Below, piece after piece: positions 24,902 to 36,975 of a DNA stretch of 64,000 nucleotides. The position numbers and the translations under genes were made by a program. The notes under the pieces were generated by a model. It made no database searches. It was given only the letters and a program-made list of their open reading frames with translations, and was not told the origin of the DNA. The stretch's first letter is position 1, and the number at the start of each line of letters is the position of its first letter. The DNA lies in contig OV121091.1 in the NCBI GenBank assembly GCA_921293015.1, positions 23,730,839-23,794,838 of the forward strand, written 5' to 3'. Origin of the DNA: Phorcus lineatus. Taxonomy: Eukaryota; Mollusca; Gastropoda; Trochida; Trochidae.

Positions 24902-25369
24902 TTAAAGGGCCACAGAGTATGTTGCTGGATTCAAATATGTCAAACTGTATCGAGAATTAGAGGTTGTGTCTGAAAATCACGATGTTATTGCTGACAAGTT
25001 CAGTAAGGAGATAATAAACAGGTTTGAGTTGTAATTAATGATCGAAAAACGGACAATTTCGCGCGCCAATGACTCCAACGTTATTTTGGAAATTTATTTA
25101 CAGCAGACACAAAGGCAAACATGTCTTGGTAGGGTTACACAGGTCATTTGAAGAACCCACATGTATATATGACGCAGGATTTCGACTTCTTAACATTTAT
25201 ATGGACGTTTTTCGATTATCAATGAAAACAAGGAAATATTATTAATTTTGAATTCAAGAGTTAAAGATGAAACTTTAGAAAGGAGATTTGAACTGAACTC
25301 TGGACATATGGTCTCGTCCTTTTTTAAGCCGCATACAAAATCTATGAAATATACTCTGTGCCACTTTAA
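24902..25369. mobile_element. MITE B1 (TTAA target)
   Basis: 460-bp element at 24906-25365 between two TTAA sites. The ends read AGGGCCACAGAGTA and, reversed, AGTGGCACAGAGTA. The interior has the 'atcgaaaa.cggacaat' and 'cgcgcgccaatgactc' core shared with the other B copies and with the A copies. Non-coding. Confidence 0.85.
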
Positions 25370-25408
25370 CATCAACAAGGGATAATACGCAATGCAATTC
25401 TTAGTCAG

Positions 25409-25813
25409 ATTGCAGATAACACTGGATACAAGCTAGTCGGCTCGGGGACTGTGTCTTCATTCGGAATATCAATGGGACGAATATATAATCTTCTTACTGA
25501 GTCTGCAGATGACAATGAATACAAGCTAGTCGGCTCGGGGACTGTGTCTTCATTCGAAATATCAATGGGACGAATATATGATCTTCTTACTGAGTCTGCA
25601 GATGACAATGGATACAAGCTAGTCGGCTCGGGGACTGTGTCTTCATTCGAAATATCAATGGGACGAATATATAATCTTCTTACTGAGTCTGCAGATGACA
25701 CTGGATACAAGCTAGTCGGCTCGGGGACTGTGTCTTCATTCGAAATATCAATGGGACGAATATATAATCTTCTTACTGAGTCTTCAGATGACACTGAATT
25801 CATGTTAGATTGA
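25409..25813 (+). CDS. Possible terminal exon with four 31-residue repeats
   Basis: From a possible acceptor (ttcttagtcag, 25398-25408) the plus strand stays open for 134 codons to a TGA at 25811. It reads as four near-identical 31-residue units containing GYKLVGSG, SSFEISMGRIYNLL and TESADD, and ends in DDTEFMLD. Each unit has two tyrosine motifs (YKLV and YNLL, of the YxxL/V type), and the units are acidic at their junctions. That layout recalls the cytoplasmic tails of molluscan MEGF/scavenger-type receptors, but this is a resemblance only. The opposite strand is also open over the array (25405-25962), so the frame alone proves little. It could be a non-coding minisatellite. No transmembrane exon was found upstream, where MITE B1 lies only about 40 bases away. 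Confidence 0.3.
   Translation: MADNTGYKLVGSGTVSSFGISMGRIYNLLTESADDNEYKLVGSGTVSSFEISMGRIYDLLTESADDNGYKLVGSGTVSSFEISMGRIYNLLTESADDTGYKLVGSGTVSSFEISMGRIYNLLTESSDDTEFMLD
25415..25800. repeat. 93-bp tandem repeat, four full copies plus a partial fifth
   Basis: Units start at 25415, 25508, 25601 and 25694 with a period of exactly 93 bases, and a truncated fifth starts at 25787. The copies differ at only a handful of positions. Because 93 is a multiple of three, every frame keeps phase and both strands remain open. Near identity implies a recent expansion or ongoing homogenisation. Confidence 0.95.
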
Positions 25814-26637
25814 TAAAATACTTTGTTTGAATCTCCAGTCGACAGTCTTTTATAACAGTTTAAGAGTTTAATATCATTTACAAAAAATCTTAATTTGAAT
25901 CGATTGCCTTGATACAAATGCAGTCTGGCTATTCCAAAACAGTCTGAAAAAAAAATAGACAAGAATTGAATGTCAGTAATGGAAAATGAACGATGTCAAA
26001 GCTGCGTTCTACAGATTGCACATCGGTTTTTAAGTTTTACCTCCATGAACTTGTTACAATTTTGAAGTAATTTCTTACAAAGATATAACATTCTTGGTCA
26101 CATCTACAGATTTAAGTAAATGTTGGAAAACATATAAGAAACCGTTAGGTGAGATACTGCTAATTCTAAGTAGGTGGATGAACACAATGGTTACTAAACT
26201 TTCAAGAATGCTAATTGTTTATCTTGTACTGCAACCAAACCCATTTTTACTTAACTAACTATCCAGGACACGCCATTGTTGAGGGAATTACATCAACTTT
26301 GTGTCATGACTATGTATCAATATTGATGATCGATGATGATTTATGATCGATCTATGATGTGTAATAACGGCTCTTGGGCCGGTTTCATTATATTTATAAA
26401 ACGGGCATGCTTTAAGACGACTCACAAAATGACGTCCCCTATTTACGCTACGATGGAAATTTATGATGTCACCAATTCAGTGATGCTTCGATCTAACATG
26501 AATATTGACATGGTTGATGACATTCTTAGCTACTTAACTCTGCCTCCATGGTTATTGCATATTCGTCCCAACATTAGCCTGACATTTTATTAAATCAAAT
26601 TGTTTGGAAATTTTGAAAGGTGGCGTTTCTTTTGAGG
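25814..26637. other. Non-coding stretch
   Basis: No gene recognised. A small 'gatgatcgatgatg'-type simple stretch lies near 26327-26345. The frame at 26333-26593 (plus) starts within it and has no domain. Confidence 0.45.
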
Positions 26638-27125
26638 TTAAAGGCACTAGTGCACGCTTTTACGGTTTAAATTGGCTATTTTAAGGTTTACGAGGACTTA
26701 TGCTTTCTTTTAAACATTCACAATTTCACAATTCACAATTCTTTACAATTTACCTGCAATCAACAATGAAAACGTTAAGACAGCCGCTGTTGGCTTGGAC
26801 ATATAAAAATCTTTGGTTAGCTGTGCACAAAACGGATAAATTATTGACACTTGGAAACGGCTGAACTAGTATTGTGTGCAGCTATTGAATTTACCTAAAC
26901 TCTGAACTGCGAACAAATCATGAAATATTTTTTATGAAAGCAATGTTGTAAATTAACAGTATTAGCATTGTTATTAGATTGACCATAGCGGCTGCCGTTT
27001 CCGCTTTTCTGGTTATGAGCAACATTTTAATATTTACGATATCGTAGTTCATGCGGATTTAATTTAACGTAACATTAAATACTTTCGGCCTTTAAAAATC
27101 CACTTTACTACCTAAATACGTAAAT
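26638..27125. mobile_element. MITE C1, truncated
   Basis: Starts after TTAA (26638-26641) with AGGCACTAGTGCACGCTTTT and runs parallel to the inverted copy at 37.0-37.6 kb. Shared blocks include 'ttaaattggctattttaagg', 'ggttagctgtgcacaaaac', 'cggctgccgtttccgctttt' and 'actacctaaatacgtaaat'. The far end is missing after about 27125, so this copy has lost one terminus. Non-coding. Confidence 0.75.
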
Positions 27126-28546
27126 GCTGATTATATGTAGTGTTTATGTTTACTGTTTGAAACACAAAAGACCAGATGGACAATGGCTTAATATTTCCCA
27201 TGCTGTCTTCAACCTTAGATATAATAATGATAAAACAAAGTTGTTTGTTGAAAAGTTTCAAATATAAATCAAAAACATTATTTTTTCGACAACTGTTGAA
27301 AAAAATGCTCCAATTTGGCATAAACTTGAGAATCTCTTAATTTTAAATTCTTTAATTAATTGCTTTTCTTTTGCTTTAAAGGGATGACGTTTGCCGTTCA
27401 TCAAATTCTGAAAATGGGAACTTTTCATGAATTTGTCATTAGTAAATCTTGTTGTATTTAATTTTTATGTTGCTGTTGTTAGTGAATTTTATTCAAAGGT
27501 AAATACGTTAGTGCATTTTATTTAAAGGTAGATACTCGTCGTATCAATGACTCTCATTAAAGAAAAGGCATCGCTTATAATCATATTCACAGCAATCAAT
27601 ATCAACTTTTTCTCCTCTTAAGTTTCTTGTACTTGGCGGCAAAGTACCAGGATTTCACAATATATTAAAGAGAATTGAAATTGTAACATCTGATTCAATC
27701 ATATAATTAAATTAATGCTTTTAATAAACTGTCGTTGCTGACGGAAGAAATGGCAGATATTAACATTTCCCTCTATTCATATCTAAAAATAAAAGAACTT
27801 AAACATTCTCACATTGTTCGTATATTAGTGACTGTTCTGACTCAGGTCAACAACACACACTCTCAACTAACCAGAGGCATTTGCGCAGCAGGAAGAAGAG
27901 GAAGACGTTTCCGTTTCTAGAATTCATGACCAGAGATTTAAACCAATGGTAAGGAAAATCCCAACATGATCTACTTTTAAGAAAAATGTAAGTGATAATC
28001 GTAAAGTGATCCTCAACGATCTTGAGATCTAAATATTATATTTGTTTCTTGAAGGCCACTTACATGTTAATTAAACCACTTGATTACGACTTAAACAACA
28101 AAACGAAAATATTAACAAAACCTGTGAATTGTCTCTGAAATAGTAGGTTACATGTACAAGTTACAGGTCTAATGGCAAGAGATACTTGTATATATATTCA
28201 TTACAACTGACCAATAATAAGGTTCATAATGAACTATATTAATCTTGCAGATTCATTACGTTGAATCCATGATTTTAGAGATTTTGTAATGTGAATCGTG
28301 CCAATGTGTTTATTGACAGATGCAGACCATTCATTTTATTGGTGAGGTCACACATTTCTTACAACAGCAAAATATGAGTTGAAAAGCAATTCGGTTTAAC
28401 AACAAAACATTATAAACATGACATCAACGAACGTAACTAAATTTCAGTTATGATTATCTCAAATGTTTTAGAAGGACGATATAGGACCCTTCACGGCAAC
28501 CATCAGCTTTGACTTTTTGATTTATCATGTCATTACAAAAATTAAA
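27126..28546. other. Non-coding stretch
   Basis: No gene recognised. A frame at 27735-27920 (plus) ends in an RRGRRFRF-like basic run, but it has no signal peptide or supporting signals, so it is not called. Confidence 0.45.
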
Positions 28547-29022
28547 AGGGCACAGAGTAAGTTGTGGGGGTCAAATGTGTCAAACTTCATAATTTGTGTT
28601 ATTTCATCTACAAGTAGTGGTTGTTTCTGAAAATTAGCATCTCAATGCTTATTAGTTAGCAGAGTGAGAATAAACAGGAACAAGGTCGAGATTTATTATC
28701 GAAAACCGTACAATGGCGCGCGCCAATGAGTCAAACGTAATTTTGGAGACTTGTTTAAACTAGACACAACGAGAAATTTAGGTTGGTATTGCGTAGTAGG
28801 TCATTAAACCAAGCAAATGTAAATGGGACGCATAATTTCGACTTCTTTGCATTTATATGGCCCTTTTCAATTAACAATCGAAATAAGAAAACGTCATAAT
28901 TTTGCCATCAAAGAAATAAAGATACAACTTCAGACAGGCGATTTGAACTTAACTCAGGTCATGCGATATTTTGGCTCTATTTAAGCCACATAAAAAATTC
29001 ATGAAACATACTCTGTGTCACT
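28547..29022. mobile_element. MITE B2
   Basis: The left end AGGGCACAGAGTAAG follows TTAAA. The right end reads catactctgtgtcact before mutated flank (TTGC instead of TTAA). The core holds the intact palindrome GGCGCGCGCC (28715-28724) followed by 'aatgagtcaaacgtaatttt'. It is 476 bp and non-coding. Confidence 0.8.
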
Positions 29023-29431
29023 TGCGGTTTCTTTCCAAAGTTCCGATGCTTTTCACCTCTGTTAATAAGAAAGCAATGTCAGAACTAATATGAAAGTTAA
29101 CTTCTTTTGTCCGGCAAGCATTGGTTCTTTAGTTGTTGATGTCTAGTATAAGGTCTTTGGTGTGTGACTTAGTTATAAGCATTGGAAAAGTAAAGTGCTA
29201 CTAGTGCATCTTACCTGCACCGCAAACATCTCGTAAGATGGTCGTGCAACATGTCGCCGATGTGACGTTACCAAACGTACACTGCAAAAATGGCGTTTTG
29301 ATTTCAAACATGTTGCGTACATGTTTTACTCAATGTTAAACACATAAATTATTGTGTGTTGTAAATCAAAACATGTTTCAAATATAAACACATTGCACTA
29401 TATTGGGTGGTAAAAATGCTCATGAACAATA
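29023..29431. other. Non-coding spacer
   Basis: No gene recognised between MITE B2 and the SINE-like repeat. Confidence 0.45.
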
Positions 29432-29660
29432 ACATGAGTGAGTGAGTGAGTTTCTATTCTTTCTAACAATATATCATTTATTAGACGCGTGGATGAACAT
29501 CTCCTAAAAGAGAGTGGGAAGATCAGGGAGAGGAGGGATGGAAGGATGAGGGAAAATACGTAGAAGAAAGGCGTAGTGTTAGGGAAAGACACAAGATCTT
29601 TAAGCGACACAAACTTAGTCTAGCGTCTACCCGTCAATCTTTAGGTGCCCCTACAAAAGG
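29432..29660 (-). repeat. SINE-like dispersed repeat, copy 1
   Basis: Begins on the plus strand with gagtgagtgagtgag, the tail end of the repeat. It then follows the copy at 61.1 kb: 'ttattaga..cgtggatgaacat', 'aaaagagagtg', 'ggatgagggaaaa', 'gaaaggc.tagtg' and 'ctacccg'. Orientation is set by the GTGA-type tail, which would be the 3' end on the minus strand. The head (5') part of the repeat has decayed here. Confidence 0.65.
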
Positions 29661-30386
29661 TTATCTGTGGGATAAAGCACAGGGACATGTAATGTCGAAT
29701 ATAAACGTCTGTAAAACAGTTGGATTCGACGATCAAACACACCTATTTACATAAAAAAGTAAAGGGGTGTAACGGGGTTAACACTCCCTGTCCCTAGAAA
29801 ATTATTTCCAAAATATAATAGTTACATATTTCCATAAACGAATCATATTGCTTCAAATGAATTAGTTCTTTGAAAAACTTTCATTATCTTCCAACAGAGG
29901 TATCTCCGTCATAAATTCCTATACAACCACTGTCTTAATACGAAGGTTTCTCGGGCTTCCGGCAGTTTCCCCTATCAGCATAATATTGCAACTGTAACTA
30001 CCTGGCAATATTTCAGCCAATGAAAACACCGAATGCATGAATGACGTATTTGTTTTCACTCAGGCCTCTGCAATGATACAGTCGCCTAATGAGGTGTTTG
30101 TGTTCTGTAAAAACGACTCAAAGTGGAAGGTGCATATTCGAATAAAATTTAGCTTTTGGAAAGCTTACGGAAATAACTTAGGCGATTAGAATGCTACTAA
30201 CTAACAACTAAAAACTAACTTTGATTGCATCCAATCAGCGTGCTAAATTTCTAGACCAAGAAACGTTCGTAGCAGGACAGAGGTTGTGTAATAGGCGCGT
30301 TTCAGACGCCCAGTGACAGCAGAGTTTTTTCTTATATTGAATTGAGAAGCAAGATGGAGAAATATCAACCGTTATGTGGACTTTGC
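29661..30386. other. Non-coding spacer
   Basis: No gene recognised. A 'cagccaatgaaaa' motif near 30012 resembles the core motif of MITE family D, but the surroundings do not align well enough to call a copy. Confidence 0.4.
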
Positions 30387-31185
30387 GTTGTGTGATGTGA
30401 TCTTAAGAGTGTGAGGTTGATATGCTTACAAATGAATTAACTCAGCTTCCAGTCCGTACATCGGGCACAAAGTATCAGAGAAAAGGACAAAAGAAACAAG
30501 TGAAGAACTACAATATTTTATTACAAGAACGGTAGAAAAATGAAACAAAAACTCAACAGCGTAAAGATAGCACCAGCTTGTTAATCACACACCTGTACAG
30601 CCGTACGATGCATGACAATCTGTAAACCTTTATTTAATACTACCCAAACCTCCCTTTATTAAGAATCCTACAAGATTATAATTATCCCATTACTAATAAC
30701 TAACTCCTAATCTATTTCCTATACTAATTCTCCCCCAACCAGCCTTAACAATAAACTAAGTACAAAAAATCCCGTAATCAACCTAACATGCTAAAGGGGT
30801 GGGTGGATCCTGAGACAGGACCTGTCGGGACGATGGAATGCTACCTGTCAGGTTGCTCGGAACCCCGAGAGTGAGACAACTGAACCCGAGAAGCCACTTA
30901 AGGTCACTTATATACTGCTCTGAGACGACCTCTGACACGGGTCAGAGTTCAGCCACTGACAGCAGACGTCTCCGCCAATCAGTGCCTACTAATAGATAAC
31001 AAGCGCAGCGCCGCACACACTACCCAGAAAGAAGTTATCTCGTAACGCAGGAAGTGAAACAATGGGCTACAAGACTAACCGGTGAACCAATTGTCCCCCT
31101 ACGTTAGGTTCGTACTGTTAATATCTATCCTGATTGAAACCCTAACCCCCATTTACGTTATTTTTACCCAGTTTTCCTACAGTTG
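30387..31185 (-). mobile_element. Solo LTR of a retrotransposon
   Basis: A 791-bp segment (30391-31181) that on the minus strand starts TGTAGGAAAACTGG and ends ATCACATCACA. It is flanked by the same GTTG on both sides (30387-30390 and 31182-31185; a fifth T also matches). Read on the minus strand it has the order of an LTR: a CCAAT-type box (gattggc), a TATA box (TATATAAG at 30914-30907), then several AATAAA/AATAAAA signals, the last at 30522-30517. TG..CA ends, promoter, poly(A) signal and target duplication together fit an LTR left by recombination of a Ty3/gypsy- or BEL-like element. The family cannot be decided without the internal genes. Confidence 0.7.
30907..30914 (-). promoter_or_regulatory. 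TATA box of the solo LTR
   Basis: TATATAAG on the minus strand, inside a more GC-rich part of the LTR and about 50 bases downstream of a CCAAT-type box, in the order expected for a U3 promoter. Confidence 0.5.
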
Positions 31186-34100
31186 TATAGGAATCTGTTG
31201 GGGGAGAATGGGCAGGTTTGGGTCATGACTATCGTTTTTAGATAAATAAATTCAAATCTATACAAATTCTTGCCATGCTATAAATCAAGGCGTCTCTTTG
31301 ATATCGAGAAGCTTCACATAATCAAAAACATCAATGACAAGCAATTTTTCAGATATGGAAACATTGATAAACAATTTAAAACAAGAAGATGTAGGTAATA
31401 CTATTCAGTGCATTTAAATTAAAAATGACGCTAATTCGGTGCTTTGATATTTAGCTATTATGTTACTAAATTATATGAATAAGATGATATTAAAACGATG
31501 ATATAATCATACGATGTGAATCCACTCTAGCTTATTGTCTCTTTTTCATAGCTTTTATAATACATCCACTTTGGTTATATTTACATGTTAAATTTTTCTG
31601 TCTATACTGAATACATGGAAACCTAGTTAAAGTTGCCAATTTTGGATAAATATTTTATACAATTATTTGATTTAGATCAAAGTTTAGACCTTCGTTTAAT
31701 TGCTTCTGCGATGAGTCACTGGAGATATTTTGTTTTACAATATGATATATTTTTTGCAGACATTGCTCGAATCAAAATGCTCAGAAACAAGAGTTTCAGA
31801 CAGATGAAAAAGGACTTGAATAAGAACCGTCTTTGTCTTATGACGCAGACGACCTACTTTTATGAAAGTCGTCTGTACTTGCTACACAGCTGTGGTGCAC
31901 TTTGAATTTTCTTTACAGAATACATTCGCCTTATTTAGCGATGAATCAAAAGGTCTGTGTGAAAACAAATTTGTTATCCATGCATGCGGTGTTTCTTTGG
32001 CTGTAAATTGTGAAGTAGTTTATGTTGCAATATTTTGCTGTTACGGAAACCTGCCGGAATCTCGAGAAGAGTCCGTATTAGAAGAGAGATTGCATAGAAA
32101 CTACTCCTGGGTAGAGAAAGGTAGTTACCTTGCTATACACTGATGGGTGGAGTGTTCAAAGGCTGCATTACACCAAAACATTACTGCAGAGCAAGGTGAC
32201 CGAGATGTCAGTTGGGATTCGTACGTATCGTGCCATAAAATCTGAAGATAAATAAACTCATGTAATGAGATATAACCTTTAACACTTCAAAAGGCAAATA
32301 CTGAATGACATGCCGTTGCATTTCGGAAGTGATAGGTTAAATTAATATGATATGAATGAGACGTCTCATACCATACTTCTATATCAATTGTAGTAATTAA
32401 CAGCTAGTTCAAATGACAAGAAGTTATTTGAAATTACTAGAGATTTGATTTAATTATCCATTCCTTTAGGTCTATTCCGTTATATCAAAGGTGTCGGTAT
32501 TGTAATTAGGAGAGCTTGTTACAGTAATGTAACAACTATTGCCCCACCACGTACATAATATTATACTAAATTGGGTAAAGAAGTTGTTGAATTTTACTTT
32601 ATGAATATTTCACATATTAACGTTTTACTGTCGAAAAACAGAACGATTTATGCACTTGAATCCACTAATTTTGACATTAAGAGGGTATATTGAAAACCAT
32701 TTATTTGTTGCAGAAAACTTGCCGTTTCTTTTGCACGTGAGGCATAGCTGAGGCCGTTAGGGAGGAATAAAAAAAGTTGTTTTTACTGTTTGAATGCACA
32801 TTTTTCTGGGATAAGATTCCATTATTAAACCAACAGGAATGAGGGAGCAGTGCCTACGCAAACGAGAACACACCCCCCCCCCCCCCCACACACACACACA
32901 GAGATTTTGTTTTATCAACTTGTACTTGTATAAAAAGAACATTTATGAAAGGAAAGGAGACCGTATCCTGTTAAGAGGGAGGCATGGTGATATTATGAGG
33001 AGTCATAATGAAAGTAAAGGCAGTAGTGAAAGGAGAAACGTTAACATTTGATAGGAAAATATCTATATTGAGAAAAAACATGAATACTATATGATAACAA
33101 TAATATATAATGAAACGCATTTACAAAGGGCAATCTTCCAAAGGCAAGTGGCAGACTGTTTACAGTCTGTCGGATTCCTGTACCAAAGAAAGACAGAATG
33201 CGCTGAGCAAACCATAGATAAAACCAGAATAACTATGTACTACTGCTTTTTTGATATCGAAAAATTTCTAATAAGTATCACAGAGAATCAAATTTTAATA
33301 TACACAAAGACGAGATATTTGACATTTTGTTTTGACTACTTTAATTTGTAAGGAAGGAATTGATATATGAGAAAGATTATTGCAATTTCAGGATTAAACA
33401 TCCTTACCGGAAACTTAAAACGTGGCGTATGCAATATTCTTAAAATGAGTAAAATGATCTGTTTCGTTTTCATATAATTAGTTTCCATTCCCAAATGATA
33501 CTCAGAACGTCGTTTCATCCAGTAGTTTGGGTTTATCCCACCCTACTCTGTTTACGAAGTCAGGAACACAATACCGAGCTCAAGTCTAACTTCTTCTTAA
33601 CTCCCTAGACACATTAAGTTCGGCTTTGGAGCAAGAGGCCAGGGGGCAAGGGGCTCGGCAACTTTGTCTGCAATCGAGAACTGTTCTATATGCAGTAAGG
33701 TGTGTGTGCAATGCTACACTAAGTTTCATCGAAGTACCACCCAGGGTTCTCTAGTTCCACCAGATGCTTGCAGTCCTCTCCGCAATGCATAGCCGATTTC
33801 CGAAGCTCTTAAGAGTTCAAAGACAAACATGCATACATTAAAATAGACTAACTTAACACTTAAGAAAGTTTCGAAAATCTAGGCTCAGGAAACTTAAGAG
33901 ACTAACTTTCCGGCTCAAGTGTATACCTCCACAGGGAAACATACGAGCATCTCAGAAAGGCCCATAGAGCTTTAGAAAAATCGAATAAAAAATTAGCCTT
34001 TTGGTCTCTTCATATTTTTCAGAGAAAATTATGTAATTTGTTCTTTGGCAAATGTTCGAAAGCTGTAATAATCACAGTGGTTTCCCTGATTGATACAATA

Positions 34101-36503
34101 ATAAAATACTTATATGATTGAAAATCACATGTAACTTTATGAAGTTAAAAATGTGACAGATCATTTGCAACCAAGGTAATTGACTAATCCTTTGATAACC
34201 AATTTCCCAACAGATGAAACTCGGAGATGAAATTCTATCTTTTAGTTGCTTCGTGTCATTGCAAGAAAGTTTCCATCCAATGGATTTGTTCCATCGTGTA
34301 GTTGTTTTAAATCAAGGAAGAAGAAATATAAGCTATCGTCCTTTTGGGAATTTGTCACAAGAAACCAAACGTTTGTCAAACGGCAAAGAAACCCACAACA
34401 AACTTCCTGCTAAGCTGCTGATTGGGTGCATGCCCTGTATTAAGTCCAACTGGGAACTGGACACTACGAGTAGAGATAAGAATACTTTTGTTCTAAAAGC
34501 ATTTTGAGTTTCTATCAGATTTCATGTGACTTGGTGTGTGTAGAAGAAATATTTTTGTTGAAATCTATGAGTATAGTTTCGATAGCGCACATGTATGTTC
34601 TTTTTTGCAGACGTGATGAATAGTTTCACGAAAATAACCAACAAACATCACTGTGATATTAATCCAGCTCTCGCTCGGGAAATGCTAATATGAAGCATTC
34701 GTGTCGTTAACATAGTATGTCATGGACACTCATATAATACCTCTATATAAAAGGATTCGGTGACTCTGATTGAGAAGGAATTCCGCTCTATTTTTATGCG
34801 CCACAATTTTTGTGTTTTGAATAAACTTGCTACCAAACATTCAATTATGATAAACAAAAACAGCAAAATCATGGACGGAGTTCAAAAGGGAACGCCTCAC
34901 ATAGAAAATTACGTCCTGGATACTGAGAAATGAAATGAAAATAGTTGTTTTGATCGAGATCAAATATGTTGTCGCGGCTCTAAGTACGCCATTAATCGAT
35001 AATTTGAAACTTGAACTTTTCTTTCAGACTTTAAAATGTCTACGAAATGAAAATTAAGCTCATATATATATCATATGCTTTTGATAAGCTGTAAGCAAAA
35101 GATTCAAGCAAACACAGTAATATTTCTAATGTTAGATTTAATGTTGTCGTACTGTCTTTAACCGGTTAAACCTTTTTCTAGTTTTTAGGTTTTGAGTGAA
35201 TCTTCTGTGTTAATAATCCATTATACATCCTTCGTTTTTCTTGTATTTTTCTTCGAATTTCCTTTTCGTATTCCTAACTAGTAAAAAATTACTGGTATGA
35301 AATACTGAGCTCTCAAGAAGTAATCATTTTGATATCCTTGCTCTTGTTCTTATATTATATAAACTGATACATTTATCGTAATATAATATATAGATTTATT
35401 AAAGCTTAAATAAAACAAAAGGATATGCAAAACTTTATTACCCTCAATGGAAATTTGCCTTACTTCACATATAAAAAATCAATAAAATGAAAAAAAAATA
35501 ATTTAGGGAAATAATTTGCTGTCTAATATTTTACGTTTTCATGACATCAATGTAGATGGACAGAAGGGAGATTACATGTATGCAAAGAAGATACAGTAGT
35601 CGAAACGAACGATTTCAGAGCTCTTTTTGATTTCAACTTCAAAATTTGAAATCGTTGCTGTAAAAGGTAAAAATTTGATTCCGACGTCAAAATGATGGAG
35701 AAGTTTAAGTTCGACAAATTTTTCATACACCAAAATGTCAAAAAACAATTGAAATTTCGCTGCTGAATAACTATTTTGTATAGAATGTGAAACTTTCTGT
35801 TTTGAACTGATAGGGACTCCTTCTAACATTGACTTGATAAATTAAAATGGACCTTAGCACCTTTTTTTATTTAGAGATTTATTTCTTCAAATTTCCCCGA
35901 ATAAACATTACTTGTTGACAAATGTATTAACCCTATCATCCATAGTCGTAGAGAAAATAATGAAATAATAAGCAAAAACCACCGGCGGCAAATTTTGTGT
36001 TAACACCATTTCATCATTAAAGGTAGGTAAAATTGATTCGCTTACCTTAACCGATCATGGTTCATTCGTTTAAAAACGCTTCTTTTGATTGAAGGCATTG
36101 TCTTGCAATTGGGAACAACTAATTTGGTTTCCGTAAGATCACTTTTTCTGTAAAGAAAAAAAATGCTACTGTCCTTTTAAAACTATGACAAAACAGAGAA
36201 ATAAAATATTCCTGTTGAGAGAGTTTGAGTAAGAAATATTCATTTTGTTGTCACTATTTTTAACGCATTTGTATTGTCATTGTCGTTAAATTTTGTCCCA
36301 AGATGTTTGTAGTTTTTAACAATCTCAACATTAGAACAATGACTTTAGAGAGCACAAACTCACGAGTTCTAAAATATCGGATCATCTTTAATTTCTAAAA
36401 CCTTATATTATTGTCTTAAAACCAATTATTAAGATATCACTTTACATCATAGTTCTAAATATTCCGTCTCGTATACGTTCACAACTGTTTTTCTTTGCCA
36501 TAT
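31186..36503. other. Long non-coding stretch
   Basis: No gene recognised in over 5 kb. It includes a poly-C/CA simple repeat at 32873-32900 and several short frames. The frame at 34214-34507 (plus) begins directly after an acceptor-like tttcccaacag, but it has no recognisable domain and no matching donor, so it is not called. Frames at 31633-32143 are overlapping and unsupported. Confidence 0.4.
32873..32900. repeat. Poly-C followed by (CA)n
   Basis: About 15 C residues followed by seven CA units. Open frames crossing it (for example the Pro/His run on plus) are artefacts of the simple repeat. Confidence 0.9.
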
Positions 36504-36504
36504 A

Positions 36505-36806
36505 CATCCTCCTATATCAGCGTATATGAATCCGCCCTCGCTCCTTCCTAGTACCCTGATCTCTTTAAAGCCAAAACCCTTGTATCGCTAGCTATCTAAC
36601 CAACCAAACTACTCGCATCCAGCAACATTGGTCCCACACGGATGGAAACATACGTTTAGTTCAAGATAGTAGCTTCAACCTCCTTGCATAATGACATTTC
36701 ATTGGCTGAAAATATAACAGGTGAACTTAGCCCTGAATATCAAGCCGATTAAGCCCGAAGGAGATTAGGGTATTAGGAAGGAGCTGAGCGGATTCATATA
36801 CGCTAA
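36505..36806. mobile_element. MITE D1 (long inverted repeats)
   Basis: The left end reads CATCCTCCTATATCAGCG, then 'tatatgaatccgccctcg' and 'ctccttcctagtaccctgat'. The right end repeats this inverted ('attagggtattaggaagg' and 'cggattcatatacgct'), so the inverted repeats are about 45 bases or more. The reverse-complemented interior matches D2: 'cagccaatgaaatgtc', 'ctggatgcgagt' and 'agctagcgata' followed by 'aggg.tttggct'. About 300 bp and non-coding. Confidence 0.8.
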
Positions 36807-36975
36807 TTTAGCTTTGACACGAGCGTTCTTTTAACCACAGTATATTTTAATCCAATGTCAACTTTTAATGCGTCAATTAAATCATAGAGTAGCGTCCCCT
36901 TAGCAAATTGTGATTTTGTGATGCATCATGTATATAATATCAACGTATATATTTTGATGGAATGTAGAAATTAGC

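Noticed and set aside
24629-24973. 114-codon plus-strand frame
   Set aside because: It ends inside MITE B1, so the C-terminal third is transposon sequence.
25405-25962. 185-codon minus-strand frame over the 93-bp array
   Set aside because: The repeat period is a multiple of three, so the opposite strand is open automatically. There was no independent support to prefer it, and the plus reading has a better-looking C-terminus.
34214-34507. 97-codon plus-strand frame directly after an acceptor-like tttcccaacag
   Set aside because: No domain, no donor at a sensible place and no neighbouring exon. Acceptor-like strings are common in AT/T-rich DNA.
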